Positions 7,366 through 16,275 of a stretch of DNA of 26,569 nucleotides are shown in pieces. Positions within the stretch are counted from its first letter, which is position 1. Each line of letters begins with the position of its first letter. Under the pieces are notes generated by a model that searched no databases, was not told where the DNA came from, and saw nothing but the letters and a program-made list of their open reading frames with translations. The position numbers and the translations under genes were made by a program. The DNA comes from Hyphomicrobiales bacterium. GTDB lineage: Bacteria > Pseudomonadota > Alphaproteobacteria > Rhizobiales > Xanthobacteraceae. Location of the stretch: contig JACQDO010000323.1 in NCBI GenBank assembly GCA_016201085.1, positions 1 through 26,569 of the forward strand, written 5' to 3'.

Positions 7366-10300
7366 GCCCGTTTCTCCTGCCAGCCGGCGTCGGTGATGTC
7401 GTGCGACTTGGCCGAGGTCACGAAGCACCAGTCCGCCTTGAGCCGCTCGCTGGCGCGGTCGGGGGTGAGCGTGAGCTTGCGCAACTGGGCGACATAGGGC
7501 CGGGTCTGGATGAAGGCGGAGATTTCCGCCTCTTCCCAGTAGCGCGAACCCTTGGCCGCGCGCTCCGCGTCGTAGAACCAGGGCGAGAGATATTGCACCA
7601 GCTCGTCGTTGAGCCGGCCGATCGCATCGCCCGCCGCCTGAGCGCCGTTGAACGTCACCGTCGCCTTGACCGTGACGCGGACATAAAGCGGATTGTCGAC
7701 CAGGATGGCGGCGAAGGGGCTGGCGCGCTCGCGCAGATAGCTGGCGATCTGGTTCAATACTTCGCCGGGCGCGCTCGGCACCGTGGGATCGGACACCTGC
7801 GGGAATTCGGGCCCCGGTACGACCACCACCAGAGTGGAGCCGGGCACGCGGCTGGCGACGCCGTCATGCGCCGGCAGCGCCTTGACCTTCCAGATCGACG
7901 GGAAGCGCTCCAGCACCAGCCGCTCGTAATCCCAGGCCAGCACCGCGCGGTCCTTGTGGCGCAGCCGTTCGCCGCTGTAGATCGCGAAGTCGCGCTGATC
8001 CTGCGCCGGCCTGCCGCCGAACGACGGCATCGGCTGCGCGATGGTGGCGACGTCGCCGAGGTCCTGCACCGAGCCGCTAATGGTGCCGGCGGGCACCGGT
8101 TCGACATAGGGTGCGCCCAGATCGCCGCCCTGGAAACGGGTGGCCAGCAACGCATTCGGTGTCACCGCGACGGTCAGCGGAAACAAATCGGGCATGCGCG
8201 CGACGCTGGCGCGCAGCCAGCGCTGCGTCGGCGGCAGCAGCGTGCCGCTGCCGGGAATCGCGGGCAGCCGCAGCGCGAGGATGCCGGTATTCTGCAAGCC
8301 GTTGCTGCCGTCGGAGGCGACCTGCTCCGCTTTGAATTCGATCCAGGTGTCGTCCGATAAATAGCACCACGACACCGGCGGAAGCGCATCGGCAACGCCG
8401 CCCGGCCGGGAATTGGCCATCTGAAACAGCAGCGTCAAATCCTGCGCGCGCAGGAACGGCGACAGGCCCAGATACAGATTGCCGGGTTCGCGATAGCGCG
8501 GCAGCAGCGCAACGCCGGCATCGTCGACGGCGACCTGCTGGTAACCGCCGAACGGCAGCAGATGATAGAATTTAAGATCGGACGGCCGGTCGGCCTCGGC
8601 CGGCGTCGCCACATCCGCCCAATATGAAACTTGCACGCTCTCCGCCTGCGGCAGATAGGGATCGCTCGGATATTTCAGATCGCCCTTGAGCTGCATGCAT
8701 TGCGTGATGCAGATGTCCAGGCATTCCGAATAATATTGCGACATCGACGCCAGCACCGGCTGCAACTGCTGCGGCAAGCCGGTTTCGATCGGCGGGTCGG
8801 GCGCTGCCAGCACGGCCTCCACCAGGCCGGCGAATATGCCCAGCGCGACGCGGATGAAATTGCCGCAGACCCGGCGGGAGGCGCTCAGTTTGCCGGCGCC
8901 GCTATCGAGCTGCTGGCGCAGCCGCGTAACGGTTTGGCGAAAATCCGACGGCAGTTCGCCGGGCGGCGCGCCCACCAAACTACGCAGCGTCGCCACCGCG
9001 GCATCCTCTCCGGGTCCGGCATCTTTTGCGGCGCAATCGCGTTTGCACAGTTCATAGGCGCCGAGCAGCAGCAAGATGACCGCCACCAGCTTCGGCCAAA
9101 TGCATTCCAGGTATTCCTCTCCGGTCTGGCCCGCGCATTCGTCGAGGCTCGTTTGCAGCCGGGTCTGCAGATTGGTCCATACCGCGCAGTCGGCCTGGCA
9201 TTTGGCTTCGCACTGGCCGGCGTCGGGCAGATCGGCGATCACCGAATTGAGGACATTCTGCGCGTAGATCGAGCTGCCATAGCCGTAGGGCGGCGCTTTC
9301 AACTGGATACGGATGGCGCTGCCGGCCGGATCGTAATGCGCGCCGGCAGCGATGCGCTTGACGTTGAGATCGTTGAACAGCGTCTGCGGACACAAGGGCT
9401 TGTCCGGCACCGGCGCGTCGGGAGAGCAGACCGCCTTGCCGTCCTCGCCGACTTCACCGGTCTTGCTGCGGTAGACGTATTCCTCGATCAGGGGCTTCTG
9501 CGTGTCGGTATTCTCGATGCGCCACCAGCCGGGATTTTTCACCGCCACGTCGGCTTTGAACGAGTCGTTGCTGATGGGCGGCACCAGCGGCTTGCCGTCC
9601 GCGCCGACGGTGTAGAAGCGGTAATAACCGGCAAAGCCCTGCGCATCCTGCGGCAGGTCGAACCAGTCGACCCGAACCTCCACATTGTAAATCGATTTGA
9701 CGAACAGCTCGGTCTGCTGGATTTCAAAATAGCTGCCGACTTCCGGCGCACCGCCGAAAAAAGGATAGGGCGAAGCGGGGTCGATCTCGCCATCGGTATT
9801 GCGCAGCACGCCGACCGGCAGCGGGTTGGCGCTGACATCGACGACGATGGCGGCGACGTCGACCGCATCGAGCAGGGCGAACGGATAGACCAGCACGCTG
9901 CGCTTTGGACCGTCGACCGCCACCGGCTGCTGCCGCAGCTCGGCCTTCAGCGCGGGCGCCTGCGGCACGTAGCCGGCGGGCTGCCCCGCCGCGGCCGGCT
10001 CGCCCGCCGCCGCTTCGGGCAGACGCAGCGGCGGGAACTCGGCCGACAGCGTGAATTCGAGCGTGAACGACGTGTCTTCGTCGAGGCTTGCGTTGGCCGT
10101 ATAGGATTCGACCGCGAGCCAACCTTTTTCGGTAAAGACCGAGATGTCGAACGCACCCGCCAGCACCGTCTGAAAGACGACGACTTCCTCCGTGCCGGTT
10201 TCTTCGGCGATCAGCTTCAGCCGTTCGCTCAACGGCGGCGGCGTGCCGGCCTGCTTCGCTTGAAAACGCACGCTTACGGTTCGTATGCCGCCGGACAGCA

Positions 10301-11690
10301 GCAGCGTCTGCGTGCTCAGCGCGAACCCGAGGGAGGCATAGCGGCCGATCTCATGGCTGGTGGCCTGTGGGATTGCTTGGCCGAAGGTAGCAAAGCCTTC
10401 CGCCGCCACCACCGTCCCCGAGCCCTCCCCCGCGGCCGGCTTGGCATCGGGCAGCAGGATGTCCGAGGCGATCAGCAGCGCCGGCACCGCTTGTGCGGAA
10501 TAACGCTCGGGCGGCGGCGGATCGGGATGGTGGTGGTGGTGATGATGGCGATGATGGTGGTGGCGATGCCGGTGGCCGGATGCGGCCGTAACGGGGTCTT
10601 GCGCGTCGAACCATAGCGGCGCGTCATCCACCCGCAACGTATGAATGCGTTCGACCAGCGTCGCCAAAACGCTCAAAGCGAGATCGGCGGCGAACAATAT
10701 CTCCCGCCCGTCGGCGCTTTCCCCGGCGGGAAACAGCGTCCCCGCCGGCACCGGCGCCGCAAAGACGTCCTCGGACGGCGCCAGCACGAAGGTCAGATAG
10801 ACCCGGTCGGCGGTGGCGGCGGCGCGGCTGTCGCGCAGCACCTCGCGGTAATAGAAATCGATATAGCGCTGCGAGAAGGTGTTGAGCGTATCCTGCGCCT
10901 TCTTGAACAGGCGGCAGAACGCCATATAGAGGCCGATCTGCGGCTGGTGATTGTTCGCCTTCAGGCTTTCCGCGAAATAGCTGCGGGCGATCTTTTGCAG
11001 GTCGCCGGTCAGATGCAACAGATCGCGCACCGCCGGCTCCAGTTGCATCCAGGCGCGGCTGGCGCGCGCCTGCGGCGTGTCGCCCTCGAAAAACGCCGCC
11101 TCGGACTCGTCCGCGTCGGAACCCCAGGCCGGGTCGAACTCCTCGAACGGCAGTTCGATGGCGCGACCGAGCGCCTCCGCGCCGCGCGCGGCCGCGCTGG
11201 CGGTTTTGATCTGCCGCAGCCGATCCGCCAGACCGTCTTTAAGCGCGGCCAGGATGCGGGTGCGGACGGCGTTGGCCCAGGGCGCTTTATCGTCGGCCAG
11301 CGCGGTTCGCAGCCACAGATTGGTCTGCGACGCGGCACGATGGATCAGCGCGAAGGCCTCGCCCAGCCGCTCGACTTTCGACTCGAAGCGGCGCTGTTCG
11401 TCGGCCGCGGCGCGCAATTGGCGGAACTCCCGCTCGATGCCGTTTTTGTCGATGGCGAGGATGGACGCCAGCAGCATGCTCGGGTTGCACAGGAAAAATT
11501 CCACCCAGTCGCCGTCGATGCGGTCCTTGCTGTTGTAGAAATTGATCAGCGCGCCGAAGCGCACGCCGAACTCCAGCAACTCGACAAAGCCGCGTCCATC
11601 CACCTCGGCGTAAGACGGCTCCAGCGCGCGCAGCCAGCGATCAAATTGGCTGGTCGCGTCGTTGATGACGATCTTTTCGCCGCCGGCCAC
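7362..11690 (-). CDS. Large baseplate J-like protein of the eCIS (Afp11-like), 1442 aa
   Basis: Starts with GTG at 11690, 3 bp after the gp25-like stop, with GGAG upstream. The N-terminus (FDRWLRALEPSYAEVDGRGF, then LINFYNSKDRIDGDWVEFFL) and the C-terminal section (KDRAVLAWDYERLVLERFPS, then VVVVPGPE and YLRERASPFAAILVDNPLYV) match the large baseplate J / Afp11 wedge family: the C-terminal part reads like gp6/J with 'YERLVLxRFP'. Residues about 373-390 are His/Arg-rich (13 His and 3 Arg in 16 codons). Residues about 823-995 hold 11 Cys, including CEAKCQADC and CLDICITQC, around a strongly hydrophobic stretch (LVAVILLLLGAYEL) unusual in a soluble baseplate. At 1442 aa it is longer than I expect for Afp11, because of these insertions. 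It sits between the gp25-like gene and the cargo island. Confidence 0.85.
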   Translation of the reverse strand: MAGGEKIVINDATSQFDRWLRALEPSYAEVDGRGFVELLEFGVRFGALINFYNSKDRIDGDWVEFFLCNPSMLLASILAIDKNGIEREFRQLRAAADEQRRFESKVERLGEAFALIHRAASQTNLWLRTALADDKAPWANAVRTRILAALKDGLADRLRQIKTASAAARGAEALGRAIELPFEEFDPAWGSDADESEAAFFEGDTPQARASRAWMQLEPAVRDLLHLTGDLQKIARSYFAESLKANNHQPQIGLYMAFCRLFKKAQDTLNTFSQRYIDFYYREVLRDSRAAATADRVYLTFVLAPSEDVFAAPVPAGTLFPAGESADGREILFAADLALSVLATLVERIHTLRVDDAPLWFDAQDPVTAASGHRHRHHHHRHHHHHHHPDPPPPERYSAQAVPALLIASDILLPDAKPAAGEGSGTVVAAEGFATFGQAIPQATSHEIGRYASLGFALSTQTLLLSGGIRTVSVRFQAKQAGTPPPLSERLKLIAEETGTEEVVVFQTVLAGAFDISVFTEKGWLAVESYTANASLDEDTSFTLEFTLSAEFPPLRLPEAAAGEPAAAGQPAGYVPQAPALKAELRQQPVAVDGPKRSVLVYPFALLDAVDVAAIVVDVSANPLPVGVLRNTDGEIDPASPYPFFGGAPEVGSYFEIQQTELFVKSIYNVEVRVDWFDLPQDAQGFAGYYRFYTVGADGKPLVPPISNDSFKADVAVKNPGWWRIENTDTQKPLIEEYVYRSKTGEVGEDGKAVCSPDAPVPDKPLCPQTLFNDLNVKRIAAGAHYDPAGSAIRIQLKAPPYGYGSSIYAQNVLNSVIADLPDAGQCEAKCQADCAVWTNLQTRLQTSLDECAGQTGEEYLECIWPKLVAVILLLLGAYELCKRDCAAKDAGPGEDAAVATLRSLVGAPPGELPSDFRQTVTRLRQQLDSGAGKLSASRRVCGNFIRVALGIFAGLVEAVLAAPDPPIETGLPQQLQPVLASMSQYYSECLDICITQCMQLKGDLKYPSDPYLPQAESVQVSYWADVATPAEADRPSDLKFYHLLPFGGYQQVAVDDAGVALLPRYREPGNLYLGLSPFLRAQDLTLLFQMANSRPGGVADALPPVSWCYLSDDTWIEFKAEQVASDGSNGLQNTGILALRLPAIPGSGTLLPPTQRWLRASVARMPDLFPLTVAVTPNALLATRFQGGDLGAPYVEPVPAGTISGSVQDLGDVATIAQPMPSFGGRPAQDQRDFAIYSGERLRHKDRAVLAWDYERLVLERFPSIWKVKALPAHDGVASRVPGSTLVVVVPGPEFPQVSDPTVPSAPGEVLNQIASYLRERASPFAAILVDNPLYVRVTVKATVTFNGAQAAGDAIGRLNDELVQYLSPWFYDAERAAKGSRYWEEAEISAFIQTRPYVAQLRKLTLTPDRASERLKADWCFVTSAKSHDITDAGWQEKRA
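10527..10574 (-). repeat. His/Arg-rich CAY tract in the large baseplate gene
   Basis: Sixteen codons encode 13 His and 3 Arg (ending in seven consecutive His), followed by PDPPPPE. This is the third polyhistidine region in the locus and, like the others, sits in a low-complexity linker. Confidence 0.95.
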
Positions 11691-11693
11691 GGT

Positions 11694-12128
11694 TCAGAAC
11701 TCCACGGGTGGAATCGTGCCTTCCTCCAGATAGAAGGGGTAGACGAGATTGCTGCGCGAATTGGTGGTGCGGATCGTGTAGTCGACCCCGATATCGAGGA
11801 TGCCGACGCTGCCTGGCCGCACCGAGGCGACCACGTTGTCGACGGTCACGCGCGGCTCCCAGTTCAGGATGGCGTTGGCGACCATGTGCTCCACCTGTCC
11901 GATCAGCGTGGTGTTGATGCCGTGGAACACCATCCGCCAGATGTCGCAGCCATAGGTCGGCAACATGATCCGCTCGCCTTTCATGGTCGACAGCAGGATC
12001 CACAGGCTCTCGCGCACATCCACCACGCCGCTGACCATCGCCACGGTGCAGCTTTGCCGCAGGAAAGCGGGCGGGAAACTCCAGCCGGTTCCGAAAAATG
12101 TCTGCTCCGGCGTCGCCACTTGCTTCAT
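11694..12128 (-). CDS. gp25/gpW-like baseplate protein of the eCIS (Afp9-like)
   Basis: The protein is 144 aa. ATG at 12128 overlaps the PAAR stop (ATGA), indicating coupled translation; the frame stays open further upstream but only as antisense-like low-complexity Arg/His sequence. The protein contains GTGWSFPPAF near the N-terminus, then REsLWILLSTMKGERIMLPT-like sequence, CDIWRMVFHGINTT and NWEPRVTVDNV. This is the classic gp25/IraD pattern (G-x-x-x-F-P, 'I...L.T..GER...P.YG', 'I..WEPR..V'). In T4-type machines gp25 bridges the wedge to the first sheath ring and nucleates sheath assembly. Spacing to the large baseplate gene is 3 bp. Confidence 0.9.
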   Translation of the reverse strand: MKQVATPEQTFFGTGWSFPPAFLRQSCTVAMVSGVVDVRESLWILLSTMKGERIMLPTYGCDIWRMVFHGINTTLIGQVEHMVANAILNWEPRVTVDNVVASVRPGSVGILDIGVDYTIRTTNSRSNLVYPFYLEEGTIPPVEF

Positions 12129-12427
12129 CCTCCGATCAGCACCATGGGAAAACCTGTGAGGACCGTGCCGCCATGCGCGGTCTTGTCGCCCATGCGCGCG
12201 GCGGGAAGACCCATGATCTTCACCGTCATCGATCCCTTGACGATGGCGTCGGGCGGACCGATGCAAATGGCGATGTCGCCGACCTTGGCGGCCGGCAGTC
12301 CGCCGATCAGCACGGTGGGCGCGCCGGGTCCGACGACGGGTCCGCCGACATGCGGCACCATCACCGGGCCGACCGGGGTCGACAGCGGACATTGATGAAA
12401 GTCGAGGATGCGGGCGGCCGGCGGCAT
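12125..12427 (-). CDS. PAAR-domain spike-tip protein
   Basis: The protein is 100 aa, Gly/Pro/Val-rich and composed largely of PAAR-type repeats (GGPVVGPGAPTVLIGGLPAA, AKVGD, MTVKIMGLPAARMGDKTAHG, GTVLTGFPMVLIGG). PAAR proteins form a metal-bound cone that sharpens the VgrG/gp5 spike. An early H-Q-C segment (DFHQCP) and HGG/HVGG turns could provide zinc ligands. AGGAG lies about 11 nt before the ATG. It follows the VgrG-like gene by 23 bp and overlaps the gp25-like gene by 4 bp. No toxin extension is fused to it. Confidence 0.9.
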   Translation of the reverse strand: MPPAARILDFHQCPLSTPVGPVMVPHVGGPVVGPGAPTVLIGGLPAAKVGDIAICIGPPDAIVKGSMTVKIMGLPAARMGDKTAHGGTVLTGFPMVLIGG

Positions 12428-12450
12428 GATGCATTCGCTCCTGGCGGCGA

Positions 12451-14253
12451 TTAGTTGATTTTGACCAGCGTGCCGCGCACGGTCAGAATTCCCGACGACT
12501 TGAGTTCGGCCATGCCGTTGCCGTTGGCCGAGAATTTTCCCTTGGCGGTATGCGCGACCTGCAGGCCGTCCATGCTGGCATTGGCCTTGGCCGACATCTT
12601 CAGATTGGCGCCGGCGTCCAAAGTCATGTTGCCCTTCGATTTCAGCGTCATGTTGGAGGCGCTTTCGATGGTCACGCCGTTCTTGGCGAGCGTCACCGAG
12701 TTCTTGCTGCCGTCGGTAATGGTGATCTTGCCGGCCTTGTCGTCGAGACGGATCACGTTCTTGCCCGGTGTGCTGATCTCGACGATCTTGTCCTGGTCGT
12801 CGAAAACGATCTGCAGTTTCGAACGGGTGACGATCGCCTTCTTGTTGTTCTTTTCATCGGGCGCGAGAGGCGGCGGCAGCTTCTTGGAATAGAGCGAGCC
12901 GAGGATGACCGGATAGCTCGGGTCCTGGTTCATGAAGCCGACGACGACCTCGTCGCCGATCTCGGGATAAAAGACGTCGCCCACTTTGTTGGACGCGTAA
13001 AACGACGACAGCCGCGCCCACACGCCCTGGCTCGGCATCTGCAGCAGCGGCAGCTCGAGCTCGACCCGGTATTCCCCGCCGGGGTCCTTCGCCACTTTCT
13101 TGACGATGCCGGTCTGCAGCCCCTGGATCGGCGGCAGCAGCCCGGAGGCGCCCGGCGCCACGATGCGCGGCATCACGGCGGCAAACCAGAGCGCCGACAG
13201 ACCGAACTCGGCGGTGGTGATCCATTTGCCGTCGCGCACCGAATGGTTGACGCCGCTGACATAGGCCTTGCCGTTGAACCGCTTGCCGACGCCGGCGAGT
13301 TCGATGGTCTTGCCGGGCGCCACCAGCGCGCTGCCCTGGAAGGAAACGGTGCCGCGGATTTTCGACAGCTTCGACTTAAGGATTTCCGCCGACGACCAGT
13401 CGGTCAGTGCGCCTTTCTCGACCGGCGCGCCGGTCTGTTGCGGATATTTCTTGATGTCGAACACCTTGGCGAGTTGCGCGGAGCTGACGTTGCCGGGTTC
13501 GGTCACGTTGACGGTCGACGGACCGGCATCGATCAGCTTCTGCTGCGAGGGATCCCAGGCGTAGCTTTTCACCGCCGAGGTCTGCACTTGCGTGGTCGCG
13601 TCCATTGCCGCGTGGAAATCGAGAATGGATTCGCCATAGGTGACGGTCAGCACCGGCGCCGACGAGGTGTTCGGCGCCTTCACCGTGACGGTGCCCGCCT
13701 CGACGGTGACGACAGAACCGTTCAGCTCGGCGCGCATGAGCATGAGGTCCCAGTCCGACGCGTAATACTGGACGATTTCCTCGTGCACGACATTCGTCGT
13801 CTCGACCGACTTTTTCAGGCCGTTGGCCGCGATCAGCTTGCCGATCAGCTCGCTGTCCTTGATCTTTTCAAACACGCCGTTCTTGCGATCGAGCGTCATG
13901 CGCATCGCCTCGTCGCTGATGTCGACCAGCAGCCGTGAGGCTTGCGTGTTGTCGATCTCGATCGACTGGGCGACGACGACGCCGGAGAACACCCTGGTTT
14001 CCGCGGTGTCGCGATAGCCGAGCGAGATGTCCACCTTGGCGCCCGGCAGAAAGAGATTCTGGTTCGATATCTCGAAATCGCGCTTGGCCGCGCTGCCGTC
14101 GAAGACGGTGAGGCGCGCGCGCGGCACCTTGTTCACCGCAACCCAGGTTTCGATCGACACGACGCCGATGGTGCTAAGGAGCGCCTTGCCGTCGACCTTG
14201 ACGGTGAAGGTCACCTGTCCGGATTTGATCAGGTTGGGCGACGGCGCGCTCAT
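12451..14253 (-). CDS. VgrG/gp5-gp27-like central spike protein (Afp8-like)
   Basis: The protein is 600 aa. ATG at 14253 overlaps the stop of the LysM gene (ATGA); the open frame upstream of it is antisense noise. Residues 1-320 resemble the gp27/phage late control D hub (LIKSGQVTFTVKVDGKALLS at the N-terminus; VETTNVVHEEIVQYYASDWD). Residues about 345-450 are a gp5-type OB fold (GEYRVELELPLLQMPSQGVW, then DEVVVGFMNQDPSYPVILGS). The C-terminus is a beta-helix of short repeats (KITITDGSKNSVTLAKNGVT, MTLKSKGNMTLDAGANLKMS). It would trimerise as the spike below the tube, capped by the PAAR protein encoded next. No C-terminal effector extension is present. Confidence 0.92.
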   Translation of the reverse strand: MSAPSPNLIKSGQVTFTVKVDGKALLSTIGVVSIETWVAVNKVPRARLTVFDGSAAKRDFEISNQNLFLPGAKVDISLGYRDTAETRVFSGVVVAQSIEIDNTQASRLLVDISDEAMRMTLDRKNGVFEKIKDSELIGKLIAANGLKKSVETTNVVHEEIVQYYASDWDLMLMRAELNGSVVTVEAGTVTVKAPNTSSAPVLTVTYGESILDFHAAMDATTQVQTSAVKSYAWDPSQQKLIDAGPSTVNVTEPGNVSSAQLAKVFDIKKYPQQTGAPVEKGALTDWSSAEILKSKLSKIRGTVSFQGSALVAPGKTIELAGVGKRFNGKAYVSGVNHSVRDGKWITTAEFGLSALWFAAVMPRIVAPGASGLLPPIQGLQTGIVKKVAKDPGGEYRVELELPLLQMPSQGVWARLSSFYASNKVGDVFYPEIGDEVVVGFMNQDPSYPVILGSLYSKKLPPPLAPDEKNNKKAIVTRSKLQIVFDDQDKIVEISTPGKNVIRLDDKAGKITITDGSKNSVTLAKNGVTIESASNMTLKSKGNMTLDAGANLKMSAKANASMDGLQVAHTAKGKFSANGNGMAELKSSGILTVRGTLVKIN

Positions 14254-14957
14254 GGGGCCTTCGCCTCGCTGGCCACCGGCGGAAACACCAGTTGGCTGCC
14301 GATCGCGAGATTGCGGAAATCGGCCAGCTTGTTCGCCGCGGCCACCTGCGGATAATAGCTGCTGGTGCCGTAGATCTCGTAACACATCAGCGGCAGCGTA
14401 TCGCTGCCGGTCACCACGCGGACATGCGTCATGTCGGGCGAGTTCGCATTCTCCTCCTTCGCCAGCTCGACCTTGTTGGTATATTCCATGAAGGTGGTCG
14501 CGGCTTTCGCGCGCAGCGGCGTGCCGTCTGGCTTGAACAGCGTGTAATCGAATTTCAGCTTGGTCAGCCGGCAATTGAACTGGAACTTGCCCCAGATGAG
14601 CTGCAGGAAATTGGGGCTGTGGATTTTGGAGTCGTAGTCCAAAACCAGTTTGAGGAACGCATCGATCTGATCGGCGATGCCGTTAGGCCCGTTCGGATCG
14701 CGGCCGGCTTTGCTCGGCGGCACGACGCCGGTGGCGTCGAACACAAGTTCGAGGTCGATCTGGTCGGATTTGGTCTTGTTATATTCCGGCGTGCCGCTGC
14801 TTTTGCCTTGCGGCTGCACGTTGTTGTAGCAGATCTCGTAGCTGCGCGAATATTTCTCCGGATTGATGTAGACGGGGAACTCGCCGATATATCCGGAAAA
14901 ATCGTCGTTCCTGTAGGCGATGATGGTCAGTTTTTCCAGGCCGCCGGAGTCCGCCAT
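14250..14957 (-). CDS. LysM-domain baseplate hub protein (Afp7-like)
   Basis: The protein is 235 aa. ATG at 14957 follows the DUF5908 stop by one base, with GGGAG upstream. The N-terminal two thirds carry the eCIS Afp7 pattern (FPVYINPEKYSRSYEI, YNKTKSDQIDLELVFDATGV, LVLDYDSKIHSPNFLQLIWG). The C-terminal ~50 residues are a LysM-like module (VRVVTGSDTLPLMCYEIYGT ... YPQVAAANKLADFRNLAIG ... LVFPP). In phages and eCIS the equivalent (gp53/gpX-like) locks tube to baseplate; LysM here is structural and need not bind peptidoglycan. The gene overlaps the VgrG-like gene by 4 bp. Confidence 0.9.
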   Translation of the reverse strand: MADSGGLEKLTIIAYRNDDFSGYIGEFPVYINPEKYSRSYEICYNNVQPQGKSSGTPEYNKTKSDQIDLELVFDATGVVPPSKAGRDPNGPNGIADQIDAFLKLVLDYDSKIHSPNFLQLIWGKFQFNCRLTKLKFDYTLFKPDGTPLRAKAATTFMEYTNKVELAKEENANSPDMTHVRVVTGSDTLPLMCYEIYGTSSYYPQVAAANKLADFRNLAIGSQLVFPPVASEAKAP

Positions 14958-14958
14958 G

Positions 14959-15141
14959 TCAGCGCGCTCCCTTGAGTTTCAGAATTTCCAGGACGCGGCG
15001 CACCGTCTCCGCCACCAGCCGTTCCTGCTGATTCTGCTTGGCCTCGTCGCCGTCGTCGGTCGTGCAGGTGTCCTCGGACTCCTCCGCGTCATTCTCGCCG
15101 ACCTTGATCTGCACGCCCATTTCGCTGACATGCAACGCCAT
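14959..15141 (-). CDS. DUF5908 small eCIS protein (Afp6-like)
   Basis: The protein is 60 aa: a short beta strand at the N-terminus (MALHVSEMGVQIKVGE), an acidic Asp/Glu/Thr-rich middle with one Cys, and a C-terminal helix (LVAETVRRVLEILKLKGAR). This is the DUF5908 pattern of tiny eCIS proteins found between the tube and LysM genes. AGGAGA lies about 7 nt before the ATG. The function is unknown; a small baseplate or assembly factor is an inference from position. Confidence 0.8.
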   Translation of the reverse strand: MALHVSEMGVQIKVGENDAEESEDTCTTDDGDEAKQNQQERLVAETVRRVLEILKLKGAR

Positions 15142-15225
15142 GATTCACTCTCCTCGCACGATCCGGCGCGGGCCGGACGTTGTTTGCGGACGCAACGTCC
15201 ACCGTCATCCTGGCCTCGATCACGC

Positions 15226-15732
15226 CTAGCCGGCGGCCGGCTGCTTGGGCTTCGCGCCCTTGTCGCGCCGTTCAAAAAAGCTGAAAGCCAGCTCCATGGT
15301 TTCCACCAGGATCTTGTCATCCTGTGAGTTCAGGGCGGCGATTTCCCACTTGGCGGGATAGGCGTTGGTTATCGACCAAGTGACCAAAGGCGCGCTGTTT
15401 TTGTCCAATAGTTGGATTTCCAGGTTCTTCGTCTGGATCGGCACGTTGAGACCGGAGGACAGCGTGCTGGAGAACCAGGACACCAGTTCCGACGTGATAT
15501 TGACCAGGCCCCGCTTGAGCACGAGGTTTGGATATTTGGCGGCCTTGGGCAGGCGGTGCACGTATCGGTTTTCGCCGCCTTCGGTCACCTCTTCGAACCC
15601 GAACTCGGCCGTCAGACCGCTGACTTCCTGAAAGCTCGCGTCGACATCGTCCTGCTGATTGGGCTGCGGTGTCCGCTGCAACACGGACACCGCGAAGTAG
15701 AATCCAGTCGGCGGATAATAGACCTCGGACAT
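15226..15732 (-). CDS. Tail tube protein 2 (Afp5-like, T4 gp19 family)
   Basis: The protein is 168 aa with the tube fold pattern: YPPTGFYFAVSVLQ, then a V-SFQEVSGL-like motif (ASFQEVSGLTAEFGFEEVTE), a strand pair (NLVLKRGLVNITSELVSWF), IQLLDKNSAPLVTWSITNAY and a final strand ILVETMELAFSFFE. Relative to tube protein 1 it has an extra N-terminal loop (RTPQPNQQDDVD) and a basic C-terminal tail. In Afp/PVC machines the second tube paralogue forms the first tube ring on the baseplate, and its position next to the baseplate genes fits. The start lies 19 bp after the tube 1 stop. Confidence 0.9.
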   Translation of the reverse strand: MSEVYYPPTGFYFAVSVLQRTPQPNQQDDVDASFQEVSGLTAEFGFEEVTEGGENRYVHRLPKAAKYPNLVLKRGLVNITSELVSWFSSTLSSGLNVPIQTKNLEIQLLDKNSAPLVTWSITNAYPAKWEIAALNSQDDKILVETMELAFSFFERRDKGAKPKQPAAG

Positions 15733-15751
15733 GACTGGACGCCGCTCGCCC

Positions 15752-16204
15752 CTACGGAGTGGTGACCTGGAGCGTCTCGTAGGCGATATCGATCGACTCG
15801 ACGGCCACCTCGTTGCCTTCCGATTTCAGGTCGGTGCCGGACACCTTGGTGGGGAACGCGTTGTTGAGCGTCCATACCATCTTGGGGTTGCCGGTTTCGT
15901 CGAGCAGGTTGATCACCACCGTGCGGCGCTTGATCGTGTTCAGCTTGATCTCGGAGTACCAATCCCAGAACACGTTGTTGTTGACGAAGATGCCCTTGCG
16001 CATGGTGACGTTGCCCACCTTGCCAAGACCCGGCATCTTGATCGGGTAGAATATCGGGCTGTTGCCGTGCCGGTATTCGATGATTTGCGTCTCGCTTTCC
16101 AGGCCATCGACTTCCTGGAAGCTCACTTTGTCGTTGTCGCCGAGCGTGACCGAGAAATAGAATTTTGGCAGCGGCCAATTGCTGTCCTGTACTTCGCCAG
16201 CCAT
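15752..16204 (-). CDS. Tail tube protein 1 (Afp1-like, T4 gp19 family)
   Basis: The protein is 150 aa. Two ATGs are adjacent (16207 and 16204); 16204 is chosen because AGGAGG lies 5 nt before it. Sequence pattern: WPLPKFYFSVTLGDNDKVSF, QEVDGLESETQIIEYRHGNS, MPGLGKVGNVTMRKGIF, NLLDETGNPKMVWTLNNAFP, VAVESIDIAYETLQV. This is the typical eCIS main tube protein, which polymerises into the rigid inner tube carrying cargo. It is a close structural paralogue of the next gene. The 68 bp between it and the sheath gene stop holds only the ribosome binding site. Confidence 0.93.
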   Translation of the reverse strand: MAGEVQDSNWPLPKFYFSVTLGDNDKVSFQEVDGLESETQIIEYRHGNSPIFYPIKMPGLGKVGNVTMRKGIFVNNNVFWDWYSEIKLNTIKRRTVVINLLDETGNPKMVWTLNNAFPTKVSGTDLKSEGNEVAVESIDIAYETLQVTTP

Positions 16205-16275
16205 CATATCCTCCTGTTCCTGGTTTCACCGCGCATCGTTGCCGGCGCGGCCGTGGCGTTGATCGAGTTCTAACC

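Noticed and set aside
8631..10616. Long plus-strand open frame of about 660 codons opposite the large baseplate gene
   Set aside because: It is antisense to a well-supported gene, rich in Arg/Gly/Ala/His as expected for a GC-rich shadow frame, and shows no recognisable motif or ribosome site. The same applies to other long plus-strand frames, such as 10641-12395, 12550-13938 and 21693-23264.
12451..14574. Longer start for the VgrG-like gene at 14574
   Set aside because: The added ~107 residues would overlap the LysM gene in another frame and read as antisense-like sequence. The ATGA-coupled start at 14253 gives the standard N-terminus.
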